A stretch of DNA of 64,000 bases. Source: CAMCTV01 sp964420985. GTDB lineage: Bacteria > Bacteroidota > Bacteroidia > Flavobacteriales_D > Sanyastnellaceae. Positions 45,673 to 54,894 of the stretch are shown here, in pieces. The stretch is from NCBI GenBank assembly GCA_964420985.1, contig CAYQUT010000012.1, forward strand, positions 1-64,000. The letters run 5' to 3'. A program made the translations under genes and the position numbers. The notes under the pieces were generated by a model, which had not been told where the DNA came from, ran no database searches, and was given only the letters and a program-made list of their open reading frames with translations. The first letter of the stretch is position 1. Every line of letters begins with the position of its first letter.

Positions 45673-47772
45673 ATGTCACGCGACCTTAAATTCACAAGAA
45701 ATATTGGTATTGCAGCTCACATCGATGCTGGAAAAACCACTACCACTGAGCGTATCCTTTATTACTCAGGGGTTAATCACAAGATAGGTGAAGTACATGA
45801 TGGTGCTGCCACAATGGACTGGATGGTTCAAGAGCAAGAGAGAGGAATCACAATTACCTCTGCTGCTACAACCGTATTCTGGAACTACCGTGGTGATAAG
45901 TACCACATCAATATCATCGACACTCCTGGTCACGTTGACTTTACCGTAGAGGTAAACCGTTCATTGCGTGTATTGGATGGTTTGGTGTTTTTGTTCTCAG
46001 CGGTTGATGGTGTTGAACCACAATCTGAGACCAATTGGCGCTTGGCCAACAATTACAACGTAGCACGTATCGGTTTTGTGAACAAAATGGACCGTCAGGG
46101 TGCTGATTTCTTGAAGGTTGTTAAGCAAGTTAAAGATATGTTGGGTAGCAATGCTGTGCCATTGCAATTGCCCATCGGTGCTGAAGATGATTTCAAAGGG
46201 GTAGTTGATTTGATCAACTTCCGTGGAATGATTTGGAACGAGCACGATAAAGGGATGACTTACGAAGTTGTGGATATTCCAGCTGATATGATGGATGAAG
46301 CCATGATGTATCGTGAGAAGTTGTTGGAAGCAGTTTCTGAATTCGATGACAACTTGATGATGAAGTTCTTCGACGATCCAAGCTCAATCACTGAGCGTGA
46401 GATTTTGGATGCTTTGCGTCAAGCTTGTTTGAATCAAACAATTGTTCCAATGGTTTGTGGTTCTTCTTTCAAGAACAAAGGAGTTCAAACCATGTTGGAC
46501 TTGGTAATGGAATTGATGCCATCACCAATGGACAAAGAGAGTATCAAGGGTACTCACCCTGATACTGGCGAGGAGATTTCTCGTCAACCAAGCTTCAGTG
46601 AGCCATTTGCTGGTTTAGCGTTCAAGATTGCTACTGACCCATTTGTAGGTCGTTTGGCTTTCACACGTGCTTATTCTGGTAAGTTGGATGCTGGTTCTTA
46701 TGTATTGAACACAAGAAGCGGTAACAAGGAGCGTATTTCACGTATCTTCCAAATGCACGCGAACAAGCAAAACCCAATTGAATATTTGGGCGCTGGAGAC
46801 ATTGGTGCAGTGGTTGGTTTCAAAGACATCAAAACAGGTGATACCTTGTGTGATGAGAAGAACCCAATCATTCTTGAGTCTATGGTTTTCCCAGATCCAG
46901 TTATTGGATTGGCCGTGGAGCCAAAGACCCAAGCAGATAGCGATAAATTGGGAATGGCTTTGGCCAAATTGGCTGAAGAGGATCCTACATTCCGTGTAAA
47001 AACTGACGAGGATTCAGGTCAAACCATCATCTCAGGTATGGGTGAGTTGCACTTGGAAATCATCGTTGACCGTTTGAAGCGTGAATTCAAAGTAGAATGT
47101 AATCAAGGTGCACCGCAGGTATCGTATAAAGAGGCGTTGACTTCTTCTACAGATCACCGTGAGATTTACAAGAAGCAAACGGGTGGTCGTGGTAAGTTCG
47201 CCGATATCGTTTTCACTTTAGGTCCAAATGATGATCCAGAGAAAACAGGTTTGGTTTTCGTAAACAATATCAAAGGTGGTAACATTCCTCGTGAATTCAT
47301 CCCATCCATTGAGAAAGGTTTCAAAGAGGCGATGAACAATGGTATCTTGGCTGGTTATCCGATCGATTCATTGAAAGTAGAGTTGAATGATGGATCATTC
47401 CACGCGGTTGACTCGGATGCTTTGTCATTTGAGTTGTGTGCCAAGATGGCTTTCCGTGAGGCAGCACCAAAGTGTCGTCCGATCATCATGGAGCCTATCA
47501 TGAAGCATGAAGTGGTGACTCCAGCAGAGAACATGGGGGATGTGATTGGTGACTTGAACAAGCGTCGTGGTTTGATCGAAGGTACCAATGAGCGTAATGG
47601 TGCAACCGTTATCAACGCTAAAGTACCGTTGAGTGAAATGTTCGGTTACGTGACAGATTTACGTACCATCACTTCAGGACGTGCTTCTTCAACCATGGAG
47701 TTCAGCAATTACGCTCCAGCACCCAACAACATCGCTGAGGCAGTTATCGCTAAAGTAAAAGGAAAGAACTGA
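45673..47772 (+). CDS. fusA: Elongation factor G
   Basis: 699 residues, five-domain translocase. GTPase motifs: AHIDAGKTTTTER (G1), RGITITSAATT (G2), DTPGHVDFT (G3), NKMDRQGAD (G4). Domain IV follows the usual pattern (GGRGKFADIVF). A tuf gene, which follows fusA in many bacteria, is absent; rpsJ comes next after 24 bases. Confidence 0.98.
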   Translation: MSRDLKFTRNIGIAAHIDAGKTTTTERILYYSGVNHKIGEVHDGAATMDWMVQEQERGITITSAATTVFWNYRGDKYHINIIDTPGHVDFTVEVNRSLRVLDGLVFLFSAVDGVEPQSETNWRLANNYNVARIGFVNKMDRQGADFLKVVKQVKDMLGSNAVPLQLPIGAEDDFKGVVDLINFRGMIWNEHDKGMTYEVVDIPADMMDEAMMYREKLLEAVSEFDDNLMMKFFDDPSSITEREILDALRQACLNQTIVPMVCGSSFKNKGVQTMLDLVMELMPSPMDKESIKGTHPDTGEEISRQPSFSEPFAGLAFKIATDPFVGRLAFTRAYSGKLDAGSYVLNTRSGNKERISRIFQMHANKQNPIEYLGAGDIGAVVGFKDIKTGDTLCDEKNPIILESMVFPDPVIGLAVEPKTQADSDKLGMALAKLAEEDPTFRVKTDEDSGQTIISGMGELHLEIIVDRLKREFKVECNQGAPQVSYKEALTSSTDHREIYKKQTGGRGKFADIVFTLGPNDDPEKTGLVFVNNIKGGNIPREFIPSIEKGFKEAMNNGILAGYPIDSLKVELNDGSFHAVDSDALSFELCAKMAFREAAPKCRPIIMEPIMKHEVVTPAENMGDVIGDLNKRRGLIEGTNERNGATVINAKVPLSEMFGYVTDLRTITSGRASSTMEFSNYAPAPNNIAEAVIAKVKGKN

Positions 47773-47796
47773 TAAAATATCGATATAAAGAATCAA

Positions 47797-48102
47797 ATGG
47801 CGCAAAAAATTCGCATTAAATTGAAGTCTTACGATCACAACTTGGTTGACAAGTCAGCTGAGAAAATCGTAAAGACGGTAAAGAGCACCGGTGCGGTAGT
47901 CAATGGACCTATTCCATTGCCAACCCACAAAAGAATCTACACCGTGTTGCGTTCACCACACGTGAACAAGAAGGCACGTGAGCAGTTCCAATTGGATAGC
48001 TATAAGCGTCTGTTGGACATCTACAGCTCATCTTCCAAGACAGTTGATGCCTTGATGAAGTTAGAGTTGCCAAGTGGAGTAGAGGTAGAAATCAAAGTGT
48101 AA
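47797..48102 (+). CDS. rpsJ: 30S ribosomal protein S10
   Basis: 101 residues. QKIRIKLKSYDHNLVDKSAE start, GPIPLPTHKRIYTVLRSPHV and the end LPSGVEVEIKV are fully typical. First gene of the S10 block; in other bacteria it also joins NusB in antitermination. Confidence 0.98.
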   Translation: MAQKIRIKLKSYDHNLVDKSAEKIVKTVKSTGAVVNGPIPLPTHKRIYTVLRSPHVNKKAREQFQLDSYKRLLDIYSSSSKTVDALMKLELPSGVEVEIKV

Positions 48103-48124
48103 TTAATCAATAAACTATAAACAC

Positions 48125-48745
48125 ATGCCAGGTATAATTGGTAAAAAAGTAGGGATGACTAGCATCTACAGTGCCGCTGGAAAGAATATTCCATGCACGG
48201 TGATAGAGGCTGGTCCATGTGTAGTGACTCAAATCAAGACACAAGAAAAGGATGGCTACACTGCTGTTCAAATTGCCTTCGGAGATAAGAAGGAAAAGAA
48301 CACCAGTAAGCCCATGCAAGGTCATTTCAAAAAGGCTGGCGTTACGCCAAAGCGTTTCGTTGCTGAATTTGATGGCTTTGATCAAGAAGTAAAAATGGGT
48401 GACACCATCACTTTAGAAAGTGTTTTTGCTGAGGGAGAAAATGTCGATGTAGTAGGTACTACAAAAGGTAAAGGTTTCCAAGGCGTTGTTAAAAGACACG
48501 GTTTCTCAGGGGTAGGTGAAGCTACGCATGGTCAGCACAATCGTTTGCGTGCACCAGGTTCCTTGGGAGCGTCTTCTGATCCAAGCCGTGTATTCAAAGG
48601 TATGCGCATGGCGGGTCGTGATGGTGGTGCTCGTTGTACTATCCAGAACTTGGAAGTCGTGAAAGTTTTGGCAGATCAAAACTTGATTTTAGTAAAAGGA
48701 GCTGTACCAGGCTTCAATGGTTCAACCGTTTATATCGTGAAGTAA
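48125..48745 (+). CDS. rplC: 50S ribosomal protein L3
   Basis: 206 residues. MPGIIGKKVGMTSIY start, KGKGFQGVVKRHGF, and GQHNRLRAPGSLGASSDPSR with the Gln loop near the peptidyl transferase centre. Ends one base before rplD. Confidence 0.98.
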   Translation: MPGIIGKKVGMTSIYSAAGKNIPCTVIEAGPCVVTQIKTQEKDGYTAVQIAFGDKKEKNTSKPMQGHFKKAGVTPKRFVAEFDGFDQEVKMGDTITLESVFAEGENVDVVGTTKGKGFQGVVKRHGFSGVGEATHGQHNRLRAPGSLGASSDPSRVFKGMRMAGRDGGARCTIQNLEVVKVLADQNLILVKGAVPGFNGSTVYIVK

Positions 48746-48746
48746 T

Positions 48747-49376
48747 ATGCAGATCGAAGTATTAAATACAGAAGGTCAAAAGACCGGCAAGAAAGTGAAC
48801 CTCGATGATGCAATCTTTGCTATCGAGCCTAACGATCATGCGATTTATTTGGATGTGAAGCGTTACTTGGCAGCTCAGCGCTCAGGTACCCACAAAACCA
48901 AGCACAGAGGTGAAATCCACGGATCTACCCGCAAATTGCACAAACAAAAAGGTACTGGTGGAGCTCGTAAGGGTAGCATCAAGAATCCTTTGTTCCGTCA
49001 AGGAGGTAGCATTTTTGGTCCTCAGCCTCGTAATTACGATATCAAAGTAAATAAGAGCACTCAACGTTTGGCCCGTGCTTCTGCTTTGTCTTATAAAGCA
49101 AAAGAGAATGGAATCGTTGTTTTGGATGCGTTAACTATGGCTCAGCCAAAGACACAGTCCTTCATTCAGGTGTTGAAAAACATGAATGTTTCAGACAAGA
49201 AAACTTTGATCCTAATGGGAGAAAAGGATAACAACTTGTATTTGAGCTCTCGCAATGTTCAAGGAACACAGGTGCAAATGGCTAATTTGGTGAACACCTA
49301 TGATATCATGAATTGCCACCAAGTAATTTTCGTTGGCAATGCACACGAAGTATTGACAGAAATCTTAAAAAAGTAA
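48747..49376 (+). CDS. rplD: 50S ribosomal protein L4
   Basis: 209 residues. The exit-tunnel loop KLHKQKGTGGARKGSIKNPL is present, followed by FGPQPRNYDIKVNK. One base after rplC, so tightly coupled. In other bacteria L4 represses its own operon; no equivalent leader structure was seen here. Confidence 0.97.
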   Translation: MQIEVLNTEGQKTGKKVNLDDAIFAIEPNDHAIYLDVKRYLAAQRSGTHKTKHRGEIHGSTRKLHKQKGTGGARKGSIKNPLFRQGGSIFGPQPRNYDIKVNKSTQRLARASALSYKAKENGIVVLDALTMAQPKTQSFIQVLKNMNVSDKKTLILMGEKDNNLYLSSRNVQGTQVQMANLVNTYDIMNCHQVIFVGNAHEVLTEILKK

Positions 49377-49380
49377 ACAG

Positions 49381-49674
49381 ATGAATCCAGTTCTAATTCG
49401 CCCACTGATCACGGAGAAAATGACCTCCATTCAAGAGAAGCAAGGTAAGTTTGGCTTCATCGTAGATGTCAATGCCAACAAGATTGAAATTAAAAAGGCT
49501 GTAGAGTCTGCTTATGGAGTGAATGTAGTGAAAGTAAATACACTACGTTATGATGGTAAGGCCAAAAGCAGATACACCAAGGCTGGAATCTTAACAGGAA
49601 GATCGGCTTCTTACAAGAAGGCCTTGATCAAGTTAGCTCCAGGCGAAACAATTGACTTTTATTCCAACATCTAA
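49381..49674 (+). CDS. rplW: 50S ribosomal protein L23
   Basis: 97 residues. LIRPLITEKMTSIQEKQGKF start, VNANKIEIKKAVESAYGVNV. Sits at the tunnel exit and docks trigger factor and SRP. Confidence 0.97.
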   Translation: MNPVLIRPLITEKMTSIQEKQGKFGFIVDVNANKIEIKKAVESAYGVNVVKVNTLRYDGKAKSRYTKAGILTGRSASYKKALIKLAPGETIDFYSNI

Positions 49675-49686
49675 TATTGAAGAGTA

Positions 49687-50511
49687 ATGGGAATTAAAAA
49701 ATTAAATCCAATCACAGCAGGAACTCGTTTCAAAGTAGCTGCTACTTTTGAAGACATCACTGCGGATAAACCATACAAGCCTTTGGTGGTACCGATGAAA
49801 AAATCGGGTGGCCGTAACAACCAAGGTAAGCGCACCATGAGAATGATCGGTGGTGGTCACAAAAGAAATTATCGTTTAATCGATTTCAAGCGTGACAAGC
49901 ATGGTATCAATGCAACGGTTATGACCATTGAGTATGATCCAAATCGTTCAGCGCGTATCGCTTTGGTAGAGTATGCTGACGGAGAGAAGCGTTATATTTT
50001 GGCTCCACAAGGCTTGACTGTAGGTACCGTAATCGTTTCTGGTGACAAAGTTGCTCCAGAAGTAGGAAACACTTCACCTTTGCGTGATCTTCCTCTAGGA
50101 ACTGTGATCCACAACATCGAGTTGAAGCCCGGTAAAGGTGGATCAATGGCGCGCAGCGCGGGTAGCTATGCGCAGTTGTCTGCAAGAGATGGAGAGTATG
50201 CGGTTATTACATTGCCATCTGGTGAAACTAGAAAAGTTTTGGCCAAGTGTTTGGCAACTGTGGGTGCAGTATCCAATTCAGAACACAATTTGGTTCGTTC
50301 TGGTAAAGCTGGTCGCAGCCGTTGGTTAGGACGTCGTCCACGTGTACGTGGTGTGGCTATGAATCCAGTGGATCACCCAATGGGTGGTGGTGAAGGACGT
50401 CAGTCTGGAGGTTTGCCACGTTCTCGCAAGGGTACACCATCTAAGGGTTACAAAACCCGCGCGCCTAAGAAGGCATCTAATAAATTGATTATCGAACGTA
50501 GAAAGAAGTAA
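49687..50511 (+). CDS. rplB: 50S ribosomal protein L2
   Basis: 274 residues. KKSGGRNNQGKRTMRMIGGG, GTVIHNIELKPGKGG, and the C-terminal VRGVAMNPVDHPMGGGEGR with the His needed for activity. Primary rRNA-binding protein close to the catalytic centre. Confidence 0.98.
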   Translation: MGIKKLNPITAGTRFKVAATFEDITADKPYKPLVVPMKKSGGRNNQGKRTMRMIGGGHKRNYRLIDFKRDKHGINATVMTIEYDPNRSARIALVEYADGEKRYILAPQGLTVGTVIVSGDKVAPEVGNTSPLRDLPLGTVIHNIELKPGKGGSMARSAGSYAQLSARDGEYAVITLPSGETRKVLAKCLATVGAVSNSEHNLVRSGKAGRSRWLGRRPRVRGVAMNPVDHPMGGGEGRQSGGLPRSRKGTPSKGYKTRAPKKASNKLIIERRKK

Positions 50512-50519
50512 TATAAGCA

Positions 50520-50786
50520 ATGGCTAGGTCATTAAAGAAACCACCTTTTATCCACTACAAGCTCAATAAGAGAGTAGAGGATGCACAAGCAAGCGGCAAG
50601 AAAAATGTCATCAAGACATGGAGTCGCGCCAGCACAATCTCTCCAGACATGGTTGGATTGACCATCGGTGTGCACAACGGAAAAACATTTATTCCTGTTT
50701 ATGTTACCGAGAACATGGTAGGTCATAAGTTGGGTGAATTTTCTCCCACACGTAACTTCCGCGGACACGCCGGTAACAAGAAATAA
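50520..50786 (+). CDS. rpsS: 30S ribosomal protein S19
   Basis: 88 residues. MARSLKKPPFIHYKLNKRV start, TISPDMVGLTIGVHNGKTF and GHKLGEFSPTRNFRGHAGN. Head protein, partner of S13. Confidence 0.98.
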   Translation: MARSLKKPPFIHYKLNKRVEDAQASGKKNVIKTWSRASTISPDMVGLTIGVHNGKTFIPVYVTENMVGHKLGEFSPTRNFRGHAGNKK

Positions 50787-50815
50787 TAATACGCACCAAC
50801 GATAAATAATAAGTC

Positions 50816-51208
50816 ATGGGAGCTCGTAAAAGAGAAATGGCCGATAGGCTAAAAGAGGAACGCAAGAGTTTAGCGTTCGCCAAGTTGAATAGTTTTCCAA
50901 CTTCACCTCGTAAAATGCGTTTGGTGGCGGATACCATCCGTGGTAAAGAAGTGATTGCAGCTTTGAATATTTTGAAGTTCACTCGCCGTAATACTGCAAC
51001 TCCATTGGAAAAATTGTTGAGATCGGCTATCGCCAACTGGCAGGCCAAGAACGAAGGTCAGGACATCACTACTTCTGAGGTTGTTGTAAAAGAAATCAAA
51101 GTAGATGTATCTCACACATTGAAGCGCATCAGCGCTGCGCCTCAAGGTCGTGCTCACAAAATTCGCAAGCGCAGTAATCACGTAACGATCATTTTAGATA
51201 AAAAATAA
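50816..51208 (+). CDS. rplV: 50S ribosomal protein L22
   Basis: 130 residues, with the MGARKRE N-terminal extension usual in Bacteroidota. NSFPTSPRKMRLVADTIRG core; the beta-hairpin tip near KRISAAPQGRAHKIRKRSNH lines the exit tunnel. Confidence 0.97.
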   Translation: MGARKREMADRLKEERKSLAFAKLNSFPTSPRKMRLVADTIRGKEVIAALNILKFTRRNTATPLEKLLRSAIANWQAKNEGQDITTSEVVVKEIKVDVSHTLKRISAAPQGRAHKIRKRSNHVTIILDKK

Positions 51209-51217
51209 GCAGTAAGC

Positions 51218-51985
51218 ATGGGACAAAAGTGTAACCCAATAGGTAATCGTTTAGGTTTCATCAAAGGATGGGACAGCAATTGGTTTGGTGGTAAAAATTA
51301 CGCTGACCGTATCGTAGAAGACGATAAGATCCGTAAGTATTTAATGGCCCGTTTAAAGAAGGCTTCAGTATCTAAAATCGTTATCGAGAGAACTTTAAAG
51401 TTGGTAACGGTAACCATCAACACGGCTCGTCCAGGTGTAATCATCGGGAAGGCGGGTACAGAGGTGGATAAGTTGAAAGAGGAGTTGAAGAAATTGACAG
51501 GTAAGGATGTTCAAATCAACATCTTTGAAATCAAACGTCCTGAGTTAGATGCGCGTTTGGTTGCAGATGGTATCTGCCGTCAGATTGAAGGTCGTATCTC
51601 TTACCGTCGTGCAACTAAAATGTCCATTGCATCAGCCATGAGAATGGGTGCAGAAGGAATCAAGGTTACCATTGCCGGTCGTGTAAACGGAGCAGAGATC
51701 GCACGCTCTGAGTCATACAAAGAGGGTCGTACCCCATTGCATACATTGCGTGCTGATATCGATTACCATCATGCTGAGGCTCATACCAGTTACGGACGAA
51801 TTGGTGTAAAAGTTTGGATTTGTCGCGGTGAGGTGTACGGAAAAAGAGATTTATCACCTAACTTTGGCGCCCCTCAACAAGGAGGAAATAGTGGCAACAA
51901 GCGTGGAGGTTCACAACATGGCGGAAATGATCGCCGTGAAAACCGCGACAGCCGTGATAGAAGAGGAGATCGCAAGAGCCGTTAA
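51218..51985 (+). CDS. rpsC: 30S ribosomal protein S3
   Basis: 255 residues. GQKCNPIGNRLGFIKGWDS start, the KH-domain GVIIGKAGTEVDKLKEEL, and RTPLHTLRADIDYHHAEAHT. The tail from ~218 is a low-complexity Gly/Arg/Asp/Asn stretch (GGNSGNKRGGSQHGG) rather than the shorter tail of E. coli. Confidence 0.97.
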   Translation: MGQKCNPIGNRLGFIKGWDSNWFGGKNYADRIVEDDKIRKYLMARLKKASVSKIVIERTLKLVTVTINTARPGVIIGKAGTEVDKLKEELKKLTGKDVQINIFEIKRPELDARLVADGICRQIEGRISYRRATKMSIASAMRMGAEGIKVTIAGRVNGAEIARSESYKEGRTPLHTLRADIDYHHAEAHTSYGRIGVKVWICRGEVYGKRDLSPNFGAPQQGGNSGNKRGGSQHGGNDRRENRDSRDRRGDRKSR

Positions 51986-52016
51986 TTAAATAAGAACTCG
52001 CTAAAAGAATTGAGAG

Positions 52017-52436
52017 ATGTTACAACCAAAAAGAACCAAATACAGAAAACAGCAGAAAGGTAAGATCAAAGGGATTGCTTACAGAGGATCTCAGCTGGCT
52101 TTCGGAAGCTTTGCGATCAAAACCTTGGATGAAGGGTTTATCACTTCCAGACAATTGGAGGCGGCTCGTGTGGCGTTAACACGTTTCATGAAACGTGAAG
52201 GTAAAGTGTGGATTAGAATATTCCCAGACAAGCCTATCACTGCTAAGCCTGCTGAGGTTCGTATGGGTAAAGGTAAAGGAGCTCCCGACCATTGGGTAGC
52301 AGTAATCAAGCCAGGAAGAATTTTGTTTGAAGCAGAAGGAGTTCCATTGGCTACTGCACAAGAAGCGTTGCGTTTGGCTGCTCAAAAGTTGCCTTGCAAA
52401 ACAAAATTCATCGTTAGACCCGATTATACTGAATAA
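52017..52436 (+). CDS. rplP: 50S ribosomal protein L16
   Basis: 139 residues. LQPKRTKYRKQQKGKIKG start, GKGAPDHWVAVIKPGRILFE and EALRLAAQKLPCKTKFI. The conserved Arg of the GRILFE-adjacent loop that some bacteria hydroxylate lies in this region. Contacts A-site tRNA. Confidence 0.97.
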   Translation: MLQPKRTKYRKQQKGKIKGIAYRGSQLAFGSFAIKTLDEGFITSRQLEAARVALTRFMKREGKVWIRIFPDKPITAKPAEVRMGKGKGAPDHWVAVIKPGRILFEAEGVPLATAQEALRLAAQKLPCKTKFIVRPDYTE

Positions 52437-52444
52437 TAGAAGTT

Positions 52445-52636
52445 ATGAAAGCCGCCGACTATAGAAACATGTCTGAAACTGATTTGTTGGCTCAAATCAG
52501 TGAAAGCGAGACCGCATTGGCCAAAATGAAATTTGGTCACCAAATTGCGGGGACAGAGAATCCAATGACCATCCGCAATAAGCGTCGTGAGATTGCTCGT
52601 ATGAAAACAGTATTAACCGAATTGAAGAATAAATAA
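52445..52636 (+). CDS. rpmC: 50S ribosomal protein L29
   Basis: 63 residues, two helices: AADYRNMSETDLLAQISESE and ENPMTIRNKRREIARMKT. At the tunnel exit next to L23. Confidence 0.96.
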   Translation: MKAADYRNMSETDLLAQISESETALAKMKFGHQIAGTENPMTIRNKRREIARMKTVLTELKNK

Positions 52637-52645
52637 TAAGCCGTG

Positions 52646-52900
52646 ATGGAAAGAAATCTTCGTAAAGAACGTGTCGGGATCGTTACCAGCAACAAAATGG
52701 AAAAGAGCATTGTTGTTTCGGTAGAGACAAAAATTCGTCACCCGAAATATGGAAAGTTTGTGAAACACACAAAACGATTCATGGCGCATGATGAGAAGCA
52801 AGAGTGTGGTATCGGTGATACTGTAAAGATCATGGAAACACGCCCATTGAGCAAATTGAAGCGCTGGAGAATGGTGGAAATCATCGAAAAGGCGAAATAA
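52646..52900 (+). CDS. rpsQ: 30S ribosomal protein S17
   Basis: 84 residues. MERNLRKERVGIVTSNKMEK, then TKIRHPKYGKFVKHTKRF and DTVKIMETRPLSKLKRWR. A GTG codon directly precedes this ATG in frame; the ATG is taken as the start. Confidence 0.97.
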   Translation: MERNLRKERVGIVTSNKMEKSIVVSVETKIRHPKYGKFVKHTKRFMAHDEKQECGIGDTVKIMETRPLSKLKRWRMVEIIEKAK

Positions 52901-52920
52901 CGAAATAAGGAGATTGAGTC

Positions 52921-53289
52921 ATGGTACAAAATGAATCACGCCTAAGAGTGGCAGACAACAGTGGAGCACGCGAAGTATTGGTGATCCGTGTTTTGGGCGG
53001 TACGCGCCGCAGATACGCGTCATTGGGAGATCAAATCGTAGTAACGGTTAAAGATGCTCTTCCTTCTGGAAACGTTAAGAAGGGTGCTGTTACCAAAGCG
53101 GTAATAGTAAGAACCAAAAAAGAGGTGAGAAGACCCGACGGTAGTTACATCCGTTTTGATGACAACGCAGTTGTGTTGTTGAACAACAACGGTGAGATGC
53201 GCGGAACCCGTATATTTGGTCCTGTTGCTCGTGAATTGCGCGAAAAGGATTACATGAAAATCGTTTCATTAGCGCCAGAGGTGCTCTAA
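52921..53289 (+). CDS. rplN: 50S ribosomal protein L14
   Basis: 122 residues. MVQNESRLRVADNSGAREVL, RRPDGSYIRFDDNAVVLLNN and GTRIFGPVARELRE. The leader holds AAGGAG ending ten bases before the ATG, one of the few Shine-Dalgarno-like sites in this cluster. Confidence 0.98.
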   Translation: MVQNESRLRVADNSGAREVLVIRVLGGTRRRYASLGDQIVVTVKDALPSGNVKKGAVTKAVIVRTKKEVRRPDGSYIRFDDNAVVLLNNNGEMRGTRIFGPVARELREKDYMKIVSLAPEVL

Positions 53290-53301
53290 AACTTAAGTAC
53301 G

Positions 53302-53622
53302 ATGTTTAAACGTTTGAAAATAAAGAAAGGCGATATGGTAGTGGTTACTGCCGGTGATAACAAAGGCAAGCAAGGGCGTGTTATCGAAGTTAATCGCGAA
53401 AAGGACACGGTGATTGTTGAGGGTGTTAATTTGGTAACCCGTCACAAGAAGCCTTCTGCTCAAAATCCACAAGGTGGAATCGAGAAGAAGGAAGCCGGAA
53501 TTAACATCAGCAACGTAATGTTGTTGGATGCCAAAGGCAACGCCACAAGAGTAGGCCGTCGCAGAAATGAAAACGGAAAGTTAGAACGTTATTCCAAAAA
53601 GTCAGGGGAGGCAATCAAATGA
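53302..53622 (+). CDS. rplX: 50S ribosomal protein L24
   Basis: 106 residues. KKGDMVVVTAGDNKGKQGRV (KOW motif), NLVTRHKKPSAQNPQGGI. Early assembly protein. Its stop overlaps the rplE start by 4 bases (ATGA). Confidence 0.97.
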   Translation: MFKRLKIKKGDMVVVTAGDNKGKQGRVIEVNREKDTVIVEGVNLVTRHKKPSAQNPQGGIEKKEAGINISNVMLLDAKGNATRVGRRRNENGKLERYSKKSGEAIK

Positions 53623-54167
53623 GCTACACACCAAGATTACGCAGTAAGTACAACGACGAAATCATTCCAGCGTTAAAGACGCGTTTTGAATACAAATCGT
53701 CGATGCAAGTTCCAAAGATTACCAAGATTTGTTTGAATCAAGGTATCGGAAAGGCGACAGCAGATAAGAAATTGGTAGACTCTGCAGTAGAGGAGATGAC
53801 CATGATTGCTGGACAGAAGGCTGTGGCCACTGTTTCAACAAAAGATATCTCGAACTTCAAATTGAGAAAGGGAGTTCCTATCGGCGCCAAAGTAACGTTG
53901 AGAGGTGACAAGATGTATGAATTCTTGGATCGTTTGATCGCCGTTTCTTTGCCTCGTACACGTGACTTCCGTGGCGTGAAGAACACAGGTTTTGATGGAC
54001 ATGGCAACTTTACCTTTGGGGTAAAAGAGCAAATCATTTTCCCAGAAATTGATTTGGATAAAGTGAAAATGATCAATGGTATGGACATCACCTTGGTGAC
54101 AACTGCCAAAACAAATGAAGAGGCCAAAGCTTTATTGGAAGGATTCGGTTTCCCATTACAGAAATAA
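53619..54167 (+). CDS. rplE: 50S ribosomal protein L5
   Basis: 182 residues. MQVPKITKICLNQGIGKA, FKLRKGVPIGAKVTLRGDKM and LPRTRDFRGVKNTGFDGHGN. Forms the central protuberance with 5S rRNA. Confidence 0.98.
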   Translation: MSYTPRLRSKYNDEIIPALKTRFEYKSSMQVPKITKICLNQGIGKATADKKLVDSAVEEMTMIAGQKAVATVSTKDISNFKLRKGVPIGAKVTLRGDKMYEFLDRLIAVSLPRTRDFRGVKNTGFDGHGNFTFGVKEQIIFPEIDLDKVKMINGMDITLVTTAKTNEEAKALLEGFGFPLQK

Positions 54168-54193
54168 TAATAAACGAGATATAAAGAAGTACA

Positions 54194-54463
54194 ATGGCTA
54201 AAGAATCAATGAAAGCCCGCGAGCGCAAGAGAATTGCACTTGTTGAAAAATACGCTGCAAAGCGTGAAGCTTTGAAAGAAGCAGGAGATTGGGATGCTTT
54301 GCAAAAGCTACCCAAGAACAGCAGCAAGGTTCGCGTACACAATCGTTGTCAATTGACTGGACGCCCTCGTGGATACATGCGCCAATTCGGTATCTGTCGT
54401 AACCAATTCCGTGAATTAGCCTTAGAAGGTAGAATTCCTGGAGTGAAGAAAGCAAGTTGGTAA
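54194..54463 (+). CDS. rpsN: 30S ribosomal protein S14, long zinc-free form
   Basis: 89 residues. MAKESMKARERKRIALVEKY start and NRCQLTGRPRGYMRQFGICR; only single Cys residues remain where the short form has CxxC zinc pairs, so this is the C-minus type. Confidence 0.97.
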   Translation: MAKESMKARERKRIALVEKYAAKREALKEAGDWDALQKLPKNSSKVRVHNRCQLTGRPRGYMRQFGICRNQFRELALEGRIPGVKKASW

Positions 54464-54486
54464 TATAATTAAGAAGGACTAAGAAA

Positions 54487-54882
54487 ATGAATACTGATCC
54501 AATAGCAGATTACTTGACCCGCATCCGCAACGCGCAGATGGCACGTCATAAAGTGGTGGAGATTCCAGCTTCAAACTTGAAGAAGGAGATTACCCGCATA
54601 CTTCATGAGTCTGGGTATATTTTGAATTACAAATTTGAAGAGGGTGTACCCGGGGTAATTAAAATTGCCTTAAAGTACAATGCCAAGAGCAAGCAACCAG
54701 CCATTTCTAAAATTGACCGTATTTCCTCACCTGGATTGCGCAAATATGTAGGAGTAGATGAATTGCCTCGCGTGTTGAATGGCTTGGGTATCGCAGTGAT
54801 GTCTACTCCAAAAGGAGTAATGACAGACAAGTCTGCTCGCAAGGAGAATGTTGGTGGTGAAGTATTGTGTTACGTTTATTAA
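54487..54882 (+). CDS. rpsH: 30S ribosomal protein S8
   Basis: 131 residues. NTDPIADYLTRIRNAQMARH start, RISSPGLRKYVGVDELPRVL and KSARKENVGGEVLCYVY. In other bacteria S8 represses the spc operon. Confidence 0.98.
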   Translation: MNTDPIADYLTRIRNAQMARHKVVEIPASNLKKEITRILHESGYILNYKFEEGVPGVIKIALKYNAKSKQPAISKIDRISSPGLRKYVGVDELPRVLNGLGIAVMSTPKGVMTDKSARKENVGGEVLCYVY

Positions 54883-54894
54883 TACCAAAAGATC

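Noticed and set aside
53738..54127. 129-codon minus-strand frame opposite rplE
   Set aside because: Antisense to a highly conserved ribosomal gene, with no recognisable domain.
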